From contig CAYGKM010000005.1 in the NCBI GenBank assembly GCA_964350695.1, forward strand, positions 76,106 to 140,105: a stretch of 64,000 nucleotides of DNA, in the 5' to 3' direction. This DNA comes from TMED27 sp964350695 (GTDB lineage Bacteria > Pseudomonadota > Alphaproteobacteria > Micavibrionales > Micavibrionaceae). Made by a program: the position numbers and the translations under genes. A model generated the notes under the pieces. It searched no databases and was not told where the DNA came from. It was given only the letters and a program-made list of their open reading frames with translations. Positions within the stretch are counted from its first letter, which is position 1. The number at the start of each line of letters is the position of its first letter. Positions 1 through 8,038 of the stretch are shown here, one piece after another.

Positions 1-420
1 CCACTGTCCTGCCGACATTTCTTTGGCTTCGATGGACAGCACCATACATTGCGAGCCGAAACGGCGGGAGATTTCGGAGATGAGTTCTGGGCGTTGTGTG
101 GCGGCTGTGTTGACGGCGACTTTATCTGCGCCTGCCAGAAGAAGGCTTTCTGCGTCTTCCACAGAGCGAACGCCGCCGCCGACTGTGATGGGGACGAAGA
201 TATCCTGTGAGGTGGACTTTACAATGTCGTGGAGGTTGTTACGCCCATAAAGACTTGCGACCATATCCATATAAATCAGTTCGTCAGCGCCTTGTTCGTA
301 GTAGTTTTTTGCAAATTCGTTCGGATCGCCGATGACGCGAATGCCTTCAAGGTTGATGGCTTTAATGAGGTTAGGGCCTTTGATATCAAGGCGGGCAATG
401 AGACGGATATTGTGATTCAT
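1..420 (-). CDS. HisF2-like imidazole-glycerol-phosphate-synthase cyclase homologue of a surface sugar locus (3' end outside window)
   Basis: The frame is open from an ATG at 420 to the left edge (140 codons), so the C-terminal half is missing. The N-terminus has HisF barrel features: LIARLDIKG near residue 7, ELIYMD near 46, VGGGVRS near 80 and GADKVAVNT near 93. Real HisF works with HisH in histidine synthesis. Copies inside polysaccharide loci supply ammonia, with a HisH partner and a PseA/WbpG-type amidotransferase, to make acetamidino sugars. It lies 10 bp after the ptmA stop and ends the legionaminic acid run, so a role in acetamidino-legionaminic acid is the best inference. The partners would lie left of the window. 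It is unlikely to be the histidine-pathway enzyme, because no his genes are near. Confidence 0.85.
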   Translation of the reverse strand, partial: MNHNIRLIARLDIKGPNLIKAINLEGIRVIGDPNEFAKNYYEQGADELIYMDMVASLYGRNNLHDIVKSTSQDIFVPITVGGGVRSVEDAESLLLAGADKVAVNTAATQRPELISEISRRFGSQCMVLSIEAKEMSAGQW

Positions 421-430
421 GGGAATTCTT

Positions 431-1216
431 TTACCAAGCGCCGAGGCCGCCATCAACATTATAAACGCCGCCTGTACAATAACTTGCGGAATCGCTGAGG
501 AGATAAATCAGCATACCTGTCATATCCGTATCGGAGGCCATGCGTCCGAGCGGTATGCGGTTGCTGTACGCTTTTTCGAATTTATCGTTCTGACCGTTAA
601 AGACGCCGCCGGGCACGAGGCAGTTTACACGGATGTTATCTTTTGCCCACCACGTCGCGAGCCACTGTGTCAGGCCGATTATGCCTGCTTTTGAGGCGGA
701 GTAGCTGGCGAAGCTTTGGAAGTCCTGGCCTTCATATATACGGTGGTCGGGGGACATGACGCCGTAAATTGAGGAAACATTGACGAATGCGCCGCCTGTG
801 CCTTGCGTTTTCATGATGCGCCCTGCTTCGCGTGCGACGAGGAAAGATCCTGTCAGGTTGATATCAATTGTTTTTTGCCATAGATCGAGGGGGTAGTCTT
901 CGAAATCAGCGAAGGCCTCTCCCATATTTTTTAAAACGTCGCCTGTGATCGCGGCGTTGTTTACCACGCCGTCAAAGCCGTCATAGATTTTTGCGGCGGC
1001 CGCAATTTGTTCGATGACTTGGGCTTCGTCGCCGATATCCAGTTCGATATAAGGGCAGCCGAGTTCTTCTGAGAGTTCTTTGATTTGGCTTTCTGCACGG
1101 TCAGCCATAATCAGCTTCGCACCTTCTTTCACCAAAGCCATACTGTATTGCTTCCCCAGAACGCCGGATGCGCCGATCAAAAGGATGCGTTTGTCTTTTA
1201 CGTTTACGGTACTCAT
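431..1216 (-). CDS. ptmA: Short-chain dehydrogenase/reductase, PtmA-like
   Basis: A 261-aa classical SDR. It has a Rossmann motif GASGVLGKQ near the N-terminus, an NNAA motif after strand 4, a catalytic Ser in NVSSIYG and YSASKAG as the YxxxK pair. The ATG at 1216 overlaps the previous stop by 4 bp (ATGA); a longer frame to 1249 lies inside that gene and is not needed. Position after a CMP-legionaminate synthetase matches Campylobacter jejuni ptmB-ptmA. PtmA is needed for legionaminic acid-type flagellin sugars there, but its exact reaction is unsettled. The SDR call is firm; the ptmA name rests on context. Confidence 0.85.
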   Translation of the reverse strand: MSTVNVKDKRILLIGASGVLGKQYSMALVKEGAKLIMADRAESQIKELSEELGCPYIELDIGDEAQVIEQIAAAAKIYDGFDGVVNNAAITGDVLKNMGEAFADFEDYPLDLWQKTIDINLTGSFLVAREAGRIMKTQGTGGAFVNVSSIYGVMSPDHRIYEGQDFQSFASYSASKAGIIGLTQWLATWWAKDNIRVNCLVPGGVFNGQNDKFEKAYSNRIPLGRMASDTDMTGMLIYLLSDSASYCTGGVYNVDGGLGAW

Positions 1217-1932
1217 TCGGGTGCTCCGTGTTTGCGTTCCATCAGCCATGTGACCAATTCTGCATCGAATGACTCATCAATATCAAAGCTTTTTTCCCTC
1301 GGGACTTCGAAGCCTTTGAGTTTTCCGTTCAGGAGCTGGTTTTCAGTACGGATGTATTGGGCATTAAAGAGGTAAAACCCAGCGACAATGTCGAGGGTTT
1401 TTGGGGAGGCTTGTCTGGATTCAATGTCGGTGTCCAGTTTTTTGCTCAGCGCCAGATATCCGTTTTTATCTTCTTCAACCAGATTAAAATAGGGGCTTCT
1501 GTGTGAGGGAGACACAGTGAACATTCCGTCGCAGTTTTTATATGCGCCGTCATGGATGAAGGTTTTTAACATGCTGGAAAGATCATCCGCGTCCAGAAGC
1601 GGCGAAGTGCAATCAATATCCAAGAAGAAATCATATGTCGTGTCATAGAGCTTTTCGCATTCCGCAAGCGCGTGTTTCCAAACGTCGAATTTGCCGGAGG
1701 CGGAGGTTGCGAGTTCAGCGGGCCGCATGAAGGGGATTTTTGCGCCGTGGGCTTTGGCGGTGTCTGCGATGTCTTGATCATCGGTGGAAACGATCATATC
1801 TGTGACTTCGGGCATTGCAAGCGCGGTTTCTATCGCCCAGCCGATAAGGGGTTTTCCTGCAATGGGGCGAATGTTCTTTCCGGGAACGCCTTTGCTGCCG
1901 CCTCTTGCGCCTATGACTGCCAATATTTTCAT
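1213..1932 (-). CDS. legF: CMP-N,N'-diacetyllegionaminic acid synthetase (acylneuraminate cytidylyltransferase family)
   Basis: A 239-aa protein starting with the CMP-sialate synthetase signature: ARGGSKGVPGKNI at residues 9-21 binds CTP, and a DIDCTSPL segment near 124 carries acidic metal ligands. It is expected to transfer CMP from CTP to the nonulosonic acid made by the upstream synthase, giving the glycosyltransferase donor in the cytoplasm. It overlaps both neighbours by 4 bp. The order ptmE-ptmF-ptmB-ptmA is the same as in Campylobacter jejuni, where this gene is called ptmB or legF. NeuA for sialic acid is the alternative, but LegB and LegC in the locus argue for legionaminic acid. 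Confidence 0.9.
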   Translation of the reverse strand: MKILAVIGARGGSKGVPGKNIRPIAGKPLIGWAIETALAMPEVTDMIVSTDDQDIADTAKAHGAKIPFMRPAELATSASGKFDVWKHALAECEKLYDTTYDFFLDIDCTSPLLDADDLSSMLKTFIHDGAYKNCDGMFTVSPSHRSPYFNLVEEDKNGYLALSKKLDTDIESRQASPKTLDIVAGFYLFNAQYIRTENQLLNGKLKGFEVPREKSFDIDESFDAELVTWLMERKHGAPE

Positions 1933-2915
1933 GCGGCGACCTTTTCTTTGCTCTGGCTTTTTGATGAGGCTTTCGCGGCGCAGAGAATTTCTAAATCATG
2001 GATAGCGTCTTCGAGAGAGCATGCAGCGGGAAGTGCAGGGTTTTGAACGCGGGTGATGAAGTTCTTCAAACAGTCTTTCAGCATATTGGCAGGGGTGTAA
2101 TCATCATGGATGACCGAGAGGTTTTCTTCTGCTTTGTTGGTTTCCGCGCGGGTAAGTGTATTCTTAATCAGGTCATGGGTATAAAGCGCATTTTCACAAA
2201 TGATCTGCAGGCCGCGCCTTGGGGTGGGGCTGAGCATATCGAGCTGCAGGTTTCCGCATGCGCCGTTTTCACAAGACAGTATCAAGTTTGCCAAGTCTTC
2301 GGCTTCCATTTCAAGCCGGCTGTTATGGCGCAGATCCGCATAGACGTCCTTTACAGGGCCGATCAGCCAATGGATGAGGTCTATTTCATGCACGAGGTCG
2401 AATAAGGCCCCTCCTCCGTGTTTGCTATGGGCGCTGTAGGATTCGCGGTAGTCGGTGTTTGGGCGCCATGTGTCGAGGCGCTGCCCCACCCACGCCTGAA
2501 AGGCGAGAATTTTGCCGTCTTCACCGTTTGCCAAGCGCTTTTTAAGGGCTTTTAAATTCTGGTGCTGCCTCAGCTGACAACCAACCTCTACGACTACGCC
2601 GTGTGAGGCGGCAAGTAAATCCGATACGCCATCCATATTATGGCTTAAGGGTTTTTCAAGGTAATAAGGCTTTCTTGCTTTTGCAGCTTTTAGGGCGGGG
2701 GTGATATGCTGGTCGGTAGCTGTGGCGATAATGGCGGCGTCACACCATTGTAATCCTGCTTCCAAAGAAGGTTCAAAAACGTATCCGTCCTTTTCGATGG
2801 CGGCACTTTCGGAAGCGCGGCTACGCCATATCTTGATGTCTGCACCCAATTTTTTAAGATTGGCTGTGTGTTTTTGGCCGATTGAACCATATCCGCAGAC
2901 GAGCACTTTTATCAT
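1929..2915 (-). CDS. ptmF: Gfo/Idh/MocA-family oxidoreductase, PtmF-like
   Basis: A 328-aa NAD(P)-dependent sugar oxidoreductase. The N-terminal Rossmann motif is VCGYGSIGQKH at residues 6-16, followed by EKPLSHN near 93 (the conserved EKP) and a C-terminal domain with GGALFDLVHEIDL, the usual GG...HxxD catalytic region. In Campylobacter jejuni ptmF lies between ptmE and ptmB and takes part in the early GDP-glucosamine steps of legionaminic acid synthesis or modification; its exact substrate is not settled. The start at 2915 overlaps the ptmE stop by 4 bp. The family is clear, and the ptmF name comes from identical gene order. Confidence 0.85.
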   Translation of the reverse strand: MIKVLVCGYGSIGQKHTANLKKLGADIKIWRSRASESAAIEKDGYVFEPSLEAGLQWCDAAIIATATDQHITPALKAAKARKPYYLEKPLSHNMDGVSDLLAASHGVVVEVGCQLRQHQNLKALKKRLANGEDGKILAFQAWVGQRLDTWRPNTDYRESYSAHSKHGGGALFDLVHEIDLIHWLIGPVKDVYADLRHNSRLEMEAEDLANLILSCENGACGNLQLDMLSPTPRRGLQIICENALYTHDLIKNTLTRAETNKAEENLSVIHDDYTPANMLKDCLKNFITRVQNPALPAACSLEDAIHDLEILCAAKASSKSQSKEKVAA

Positions 2916-4003
2916 ATGGCGGCTGCGTTTTTGGTTTTAAAAACAGTGTCATATTCCGAGCGTCCCTTTTCAAGATCGCCGAGATTGCCAATATCCAGCC
3001 AGTATTCGCGGATTGGATAGACGGAGGATTCTTTGCCTGCGTGTTCAATTTTGTTGAACAAATCCGGCATATCGAAATATTCGTTTTGAGGAACATAGGA
3101 GAGCGCATCGGGTTCTACGACGTAAATACCTGCGTTCACGAAATATGTTTGTGAGGGTTTTTCGGTGATGGATTGGAGTTTTGTGCCGGTGTTTTGAATA
3201 ACGCCATATGGCACTTGCTGTTCGTATTCGCGCACGCACATTGTGGCTTCGGCGCTATTTTGGCGGTGGAAGCTGACGAGATGCGCGAAGTTTGTGTTTG
3301 TCAGGATATCGCCGTTCATGATGATGATCGGTCCTTTTGCGGGATCGGGTATCAGGCTGAGCGCGCCTGCTGTGCCGAGGCGCTGCTCTTCGTCAAGATA
3401 TGTGATTTTTGCACCGTATGCATCGCCATCACCAAAATGATCTTTGATGATTTCGGATTTATAATTTACGGAGAAATACAGATTTTTGAATCCTTGGCTT
3501 ACGAAGTTTTCAACGATTGTTTGCAGGAGCGGTTTATCGCCTATTTTTATCATTGGTTTCGGAAGGTCTTCGGTAAGGGGAAGAAGTCTTGATCCCAATC
3601 CGCCGAGCATAAGAACAACGCATACATCATCGAAATTTTCTTTCGGTATGCGGGCTTTTTTCGCAAGCTCGTCCATCTTTGCAAGGCCGATCACCGCGCC
3701 TTTTTCATTTATAATGGGAAGCTGGAGGATCGTGTGCTCTGTCATGATGTCTAGCATTGCTTGGCGCGACGTGCCTTCAGGGACAGAATGGGGCGTTTTG
3801 TTCATGATTTTTTGGACGCATTCATCCAAAGATATGCCATTCAGGATCCCTCTTCTGATATCGCCGTCGGTGATTGTGCCTTTTAAAACTTTATTCTCAT
3901 TTACAATCAATACGATTTGCAGTCCCGCAAGATCGATAATCTTAATGGCTTCGATAATTGATTTGTCTTGGGACAAAAGTGCTTTTTCAAATGCTTCGCT
4001 CAT
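2912..4003 (-). CDS. ptmE: PtmE-like nucleotidyltransferase with N-terminal CBS pair
   Basis: A 363-aa protein. Residues 1-120 are a tandem CBS domain (TDGDIRRG near 45). The rest is a sugar-1-phosphate nucleotidyltransferase with LGGLGSRLLPLT followed by PKPM, and MNGDIL near 228 as the metal-binding Asp. In Campylobacter jejuni PtmE makes GDP-glucosamine from glucosamine-1-phosphate, which sends legionaminic acid synthesis through GDP- rather than UDP-linked intermediates. I chose the ATG at 4003 because the 22 residues added by the longer frame overlap legH and resemble nothing in the family. The fused CBS-nucleotidyltransferase is the strongest marker that this is the GDP pathway. Confidence 0.88.
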   Translation of the reverse strand: MSEAFEKALLSQDKSIIEAIKIIDLAGLQIVLIVNENKVLKGTITDGDIRRGILNGISLDECVQKIMNKTPHSVPEGTSRQAMLDIMTEHTILQLPIINEKGAVIGLAKMDELAKKARIPKENFDDVCVVLMLGGLGSRLLPLTEDLPKPMIKIGDKPLLQTIVENFVSQGFKNLYFSVNYKSEIIKDHFGDGDAYGAKITYLDEEQRLGTAGALSLIPDPAKGPIIIMNGDILTNTNFAHLVSFHRQNSAEATMCVREYEQQVPYGVIQNTGTKLQSITEKPSQTYFVNAGIYVVEPDALSYVPQNEYFDMPDLFNKIEHAGKESSVYPIREYWLDIGNLGDLEKGRSEYDTVFKTKNAAAI

Positions 4004-4013
4004 TGGGATCACT

Positions 4014-4673
4014 TTATAGATATTTATCGGAAGGATGGCGACTTCTAATTTTTTTGGCGGGCGTACCATGTGTAAGTGTATAGGCTTCTACGGAATTGAA
4101 AACGGTTGATCCCGCGCCAATAACAGAATGTTCGCCAATTTCAACATTATGTATGAGTGTCGCGCCAATACCAATTGCAGAGCCAAGCCCGATTTTACAA
4201 CCGCCGCCGGTGCAGCTATGCGGGGCCAAGCTTGAGAAATCAGCCATGCTACTGTCATGGTCAAGAGAGCTTCCTGTATTGAGAATGCAGAAATCCCCTA
4301 TTATTGATGAAGCATTTACTATAGCGCCGGCCAATATGAGGCTGCCTTCGCCTATTTTTACGTCTTTTCCGATTACAGCACTTGGATGGATCGCAGAAAT
4401 AAACGGCAAGTCAGGGCAATTTGATTTCGTTTTTTGCGCGACAAGTTGCCGCGTGTGATTGTCGCCAATAGCGATGATTACACCTTTGAGCTTATATTTT
4501 GAAACGCAGTCTTTCAGGCTCTCGTCTGAACCGATGACGTTATAGCCAAAAACTGAATTCGTGGTGGGATCATTTGAAATTAGGCCTGCGATTTTATATC
4601 GCCCTTCTTTTTCAATGCAATCAATCACGACTTTCGCGTGACCGAGCGATCCTATGATTGCAATATTTTCCAT
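4014..4673 (-). CDS. legH: NeuD/LegH-like sugar O/N-acetyltransferase (left-handed beta-helix)
   Basis: A 219-aa NeuD-family protein. The N-terminus (IAIIGSLGHAKVV) is a Rossmann-like nucleotide-sugar binding fold. From about residue 100 hexapeptide repeats (AVIGKDVKIGEGSLI and following) form the acetyl-CoA beta-helix, with His-139 in LDHDSSM as a plausible catalytic base. In the legionaminic pathway LegH acetylates the 4-amino sugar after LegC. The start at 4673 is preferred over 4688 because GAAGAG lies 7 nt before it and it fits the usual NeuD N-terminus. It sits 4 bp after legI. Confidence 0.83.
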   Translation of the reverse strand: MENIAIIGSLGHAKVVIDCIEKEGRYKIAGLISNDPTTNSVFGYNVIGSDESLKDCVSKYKLKGVIIAIGDNHTRQLVAQKTKSNCPDLPFISAIHPSAVIGKDVKIGEGSLILAGAIVNASSIIGDFCILNTGSSLDHDSSMADFSSLAPHSCTGGGCKIGLGSAIGIGATLIHNVEIGEHSVIGAGSTVFNSVEAYTLTHGTPAKKIRSRHPSDKYL

Positions 4674-4677
4674 GAGT

Positions 4678-5757
4678 TCACTCTTCAATAATTTCTTCTT
4701 GAGTATAATCTTTTGAGGCTATCGTGCCAACTCTGTCCCAGTACTCCATCGGCGATATTCCGGTTGCGGGACGTTTGATATCAAGATTATCTGAGGTCAA
4801 TTCTTCGCCTTTGCGGATATCACGGGCGGCGACAAGGCTTTTTCTGGCCATAGTGATGTTTATTTTTTCAGATTCGCTTGGTCTTTTTTCTTTTGATCCC
4901 ATAGCGCTTTCAATGTTGCGGATGCCTTGCACGAGTGCGTTCAGCTCATCAGGTTCAAGTGACGCTTTATGGTCCGGGCCTTCGGCGGCTTTGTCCAAGG
5001 TGAAGTGCTTTTCAATCACGGTTGCGCCCATCGCCGCGGCGGCGAGAGAGACTTCAATGCCCAATGTGTGGTCTGAATAGCCTACGGGAATGTCAAAAGC
5101 ATCGTGAATGCCCATCATTGCGTGCAGGTTTACATCCTCATACGGCGTGGGATATGCGGTCGTACAATGCAGGATCGTGACTTTGTCTTTGAGGATCGTT
5201 TTTGCGTGAGGATTTTGGTAGGCGGCTATAAAATCATTGCGCGTTTCAGGGGGGCGTGCGTTTGAATAGCCATAGGCCAGGACGCCCAGAGCGTCTTCGA
5301 TTTCATCAAGCGTGCCCATACCGGTGGAAAGTATAATTTTACGGCCTGTCTGCGCGGCGGCGAGAAGGATGGGCGCGTTGGTCAGTTCGCTTGAGCCGAG
5401 CTTGATTGTAGATAGATTAAAATCATTAATTAGCATGTGAAGCCCGCCGATATCAAACGGCGTGGAGAGGAATTCTATGTTTTTGCTTTTGCAATGCGCG
5501 ATGAGTTTTACGTGATCGTCTTTTGAGAGTTCGAGGCGTTTGAGCATCTCGTACTGGCTTTCTTCATTGCCTGTGTTTTCTATTTGATATTGGGCTTTTG
5601 GTGCATTTTTGCTGACCAGTTTATCGGCGCTAAAGCTTTGAAATTTTACGATGTCAGCACGCGCGGTTGAGGCGGCATCAACGAGAGCGAAGGCTTTGTC
5701 GAGGTCTCCGTCATGGTTTACCCCTGCTTCGGCTATGATCAGAACTTTAGAGGTCAT
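4678..5757 (-). CDS. legI: N,N'-diacetyllegionaminic acid synthase (NeuB family)
   Basis: A 359-aa NeuB-type synthase that condenses phosphoenolpyruvate with 2,4-diacetamido-2,4,6-trideoxymannose. The barrel begins IIAEAGVNHDG (residues 7-17), then VKFQSF, STPFD, STGMG and EKHFTLDK with metal and PEP ligands. The last 65 residues form an antifreeze-like SAF domain (ARDIRKGEEL). The ATG at 5757 overlaps the legG stop by 4 bp, so the four-codon longer start at 5769 is less likely. NeuB for sialic acid and PseI for pseudaminic acid are relatives; LegB/LegC/LegG in the same operon decide for legionaminic acid. Confidence 0.92.
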   Translation of the reverse strand: MTSKVLIIAEAGVNHDGDLDKAFALVDAASTARADIVKFQSFSADKLVSKNAPKAQYQIENTGNEESQYEMLKRLELSKDDHVKLIAHCKSKNIEFLSTPFDIGGLHMLINDFNLSTIKLGSSELTNAPILLAAAQTGRKIILSTGMGTLDEIEDALGVLAYGYSNARPPETRNDFIAAYQNPHAKTILKDKVTILHCTTAYPTPYEDVNLHAMMGIHDAFDIPVGYSDHTLGIEVSLAAAAMGATVIEKHFTLDKAAEGPDHKASLEPDELNALVQGIRNIESAMGSKEKRPSESEKINITMARKSLVAARDIRKGEELTSDNLDIKRPATGISPMEYWDRVGTIASKDYTQEEIIEE

Positions 5758-6911
5758 GATTTTTTCCACGTATCGACAAAATGTTTTTGAACAAGGGTTT
5801 CATCAAAGCGTGTTTGTTTTAAAATTTCAACGATGCGCTTTGCTGTTTTTCCATCGCCATACGGGTTTTGTGTATTGTTTGGGCGCGGGCTTGATAGGGC
5901 TTTTTCTATCGCGGCGGTTATCGCGGCTTCGTTTGGGGCGCAATCAATGACGGAAGACGCTTTGAGGCGGCCTTTTTGGCGGTTGCCAATATTGATGGCG
6001 GGCAGGTTAAAGCTCGGCGCTTCGTATAATCCTGAAGATGAGTTGCCGAGCATAGCGTCTGCGTGTTTAAGGGCACTGAAATATCTTTTTGTGCCGAGAG
6101 ATTCATGGAAAACAACGTTTTCATGTTTGGTTGCGAAGTTTTTAACAAGCGCAGTGATCTGTTGCCCTTCGGGGTCGGCGTTGCTGCCTGTGAAAATAAG
6201 CCCTGTATTTTCGAGTTTTGCGAGCGCGCTGAGCATTTCTTGGCATTGCACCTGCGAGGCGCTTTCGAGCGTTACAGGGTGGAAGGTTACGAGGATGTTT
6301 TTGTCGAGAGGGGTAAAATCAATCGACGCGAAAAATTCGTCCCGCGACATGGTCTCGAGCGTATGAATATGATCCAGCCCGGGACTGCCCACGGTGTGAA
6401 TATTTTCTGGCTCTTCGCCCATTTGGGCAAGGCGCAGCGCCGCGTCTTCATTGGTGGCGAAGTGAATATGCGCCATTTTTGTGATGGCGTGGCGGATAGC
6501 ATCATCCATTGCGCCTTCGGTGACGTCGCCGCCGCAAATATGGGCGACGGGGATTTTAGTGACCAGGGCGGCTTGGACGCTTGCAAGAATTTCGTAGCGA
6601 TCACCGAGTATAATCAAACAATCGGGGCGGCTGGTTTCAAATTCAGAGGCAAAGCCTTCCAATGCTTTACCCATGGCTCGGGTTATATCTGCGGCACTGT
6701 CATTTGCGCCGAGGCCCATATTGATGGCGGCCCCGATATCAAAGCCATCATTTTTGATTGTTTCGAGGGTTGCGCCGTCATTCATCAGATGCTGTCCTGT
6801 GGCGACAATTCGAAGTTCAAATGCAGAGTCGTTCTTTATGGTCGCGCAGACAGGAGATAAAAGCCCCCAATCGGCCCGCCCCCCGCTGACTAATGTGATT
6901 TTGATACTCAT
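5754..6911 (-). CDS. legG: Hydrolysing NDP-diacetylbacillosamine 2-epimerase (NeuC/LegG family)
   Basis: A 385-aa GT-B-fold epimerase. GGRADWG at residues 10-16 binds the nucleotide-sugar, ILGDRYE near 99 and ICGGDVTEGAMDD near 125 are the NeuC active-site blocks, and GSNADPEG then GNSSSGLYE follow in the C-terminal domain. The family hydrolyses and inverts C2 of an NDP-sugar to give a free 2,4-diacetamido mannose sugar, the LegI substrate. By context the substrate is GDP-2,4-diacetamido-2,4,6-trideoxyglucose. It has 4-bp overlaps with both neighbours. Confidence 0.92.
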   Translation of the reverse strand: MSIKITLVSGGRADWGLLSPVCATIKNDSAFELRIVATGQHLMNDGATLETIKNDGFDIGAAINMGLGANDSAADITRAMGKALEGFASEFETSRPDCLIILGDRYEILASVQAALVTKIPVAHICGGDVTEGAMDDAIRHAITKMAHIHFATNEDAALRLAQMGEEPENIHTVGSPGLDHIHTLETMSRDEFFASIDFTPLDKNILVTFHPVTLESASQVQCQEMLSALAKLENTGLIFTGSNADPEGQQITALVKNFATKHENVVFHESLGTKRYFSALKHADAMLGNSSSGLYEAPSFNLPAINIGNRQKGRLKASSVIDCAPNEAAITAAIEKALSSPRPNNTQNPYGDGKTAKRIVEILKQTRFDETLVQKHFVDTWKKS

Positions 6912-8038
6912 AGCGCTTTTCCCAGATGGCTGCTGGAGGGAAGGTTGATGATTTGCCCGGCAAGTGTTTCTGTTACGCTGAGATCATCTTTGGGGCAGTT
7001 TTTGTAAATCTCCAGCATATGCATGGGCGTCCAGAGCGGACGGCATAGATATTTTGCATCGTTCAATGATTTTAAGAGGGCTTGTATGTCTATGCTCTGC
7101 TTGATGCGAATTGCGTTCAGCCAGTAATTGCTTTTGCCGTATGACGGCTCTTCGATAAACTCTATGTCTTGTAACTCTTTAAAACGCGCCGCGTATTTTT
7201 CCGCAAGCACTCTTTTGGATTTCAAAAAATCATTGAGTTGCTCGAGCTGCGCACAGCCCAAGGCGGCGTTGATGTTCGGCATGCGATAGTTATAGCCGAT
7301 TTCATCATGGATATAATTCCAAGGGTGTGGCTGTTTCGCGGTGGTGGTTAGGTGTTTGGCTTTGGCGGCAAGCCTTGAATCATTGGTGACAATCGCGCCC
7401 CCTCCTCCCGTGGTCAGAATTTTATTGCCGTTAAAGGACACGGAAGACATTAGCGCGGGGGAGGTCGCAGGTTTGCTTTTATAGATGCTGCCCAAGGCTT
7501 CGGCGGCGTCGGCGATCAAGGGTATACCGTATTTATCCGCGATAGTTTGCAGGGCGTCCATATCCGCGGGAAGGCCAAAAATATGAACGGGCATAATGGC
7601 TTTGATTTTAGAGGTATCGATTTTTCCGAGATAGGCATGAAGCTTATCAGGACAAATGGCGAGCGTGTGTTCATTTACATCCACGAAATGTGGGCGCGCG
7701 CCGCAATATGACACGGCGTTGGCGGTGGCAATGAATGTGAGTGAAGGCATGATGACTTCGTCGCCAGCCTCTACGCCGATAAGCTTGAGCATTATATGGA
7801 GTGCGGCCGTGCCGTTTACAACAGAGACTGCGTGTTTCGTGCCGCAAGCGGCGGCTAGTTTTTCTTCGAAGAGGTCAACATATGACCCCGCAGAGGAAAC
7901 CCAACCCGTATCGATGCATTCTTTCACATACGCCCATTCATTGCCGTTAAAGATCGGTTCATGCAGGCAAATAGGGCTTTCGGGCGCGCCGAGAACGTCC
8001 TGTAATGCGCCGATGATGTTGCCGGAGAGGTCAGACAT
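6908..8038 (-). CDS. legC: LegC-type PLP-dependent sugar aminotransferase (DegT/DnrJ/EryC1 family)
   Basis: A 376-aa DegT-family aminotransferase that places an amino group at C4 of the 4-keto-6-deoxy sugar made by LegB. It has NGTAALHI near residue 79 for phosphate binding, PSLTFIATANA, DAAEALGS near 177, and SFNGNKILTTGGGG near 204, whose Lys forms the PLP Schiff base. YNYRMPNINAALG is the usual C-domain entry. The LegC family differs from PseC and has this longer N-terminal lead (PICLHEPIFNGNEW). The start shares one base with the legB stop (TAATG). Confidence 0.92.
   Translation of the reverse strand: MSDLSGNIIGALQDVLGAPESPICLHEPIFNGNEWAYVKECIDTGWVSSAGSYVDLFEEKLAAACGTKHAVSVVNGTAALHIMLKLIGVEAGDEVIMPSLTFIATANAVSYCGARPHFVDVNEHTLAICPDKLHAYLGKIDTSKIKAIMPVHIFGLPADMDALQTIADKYGIPLIADAAEALGSIYKSKPATSPALMSSVSFNGNKILTTGGGGAIVTNDSRLAAKAKHLTTTAKQPHPWNYIHDEIGYNYRMPNINAALGCAQLEQLNDFLKSKRVLAEKYAARFKELQDIEFIEEPSYGKSNYWLNAIRIKQSIDIQALLKSLNDAKYLCRPLWTPMHMLEIYKNCPKDDLSVTETLAGQIINLPSSSHLGKAL

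Noticed and set aside
6063..6860. 265-aa plus-strand frame
   Set aside because: Antisense shadow of legG.
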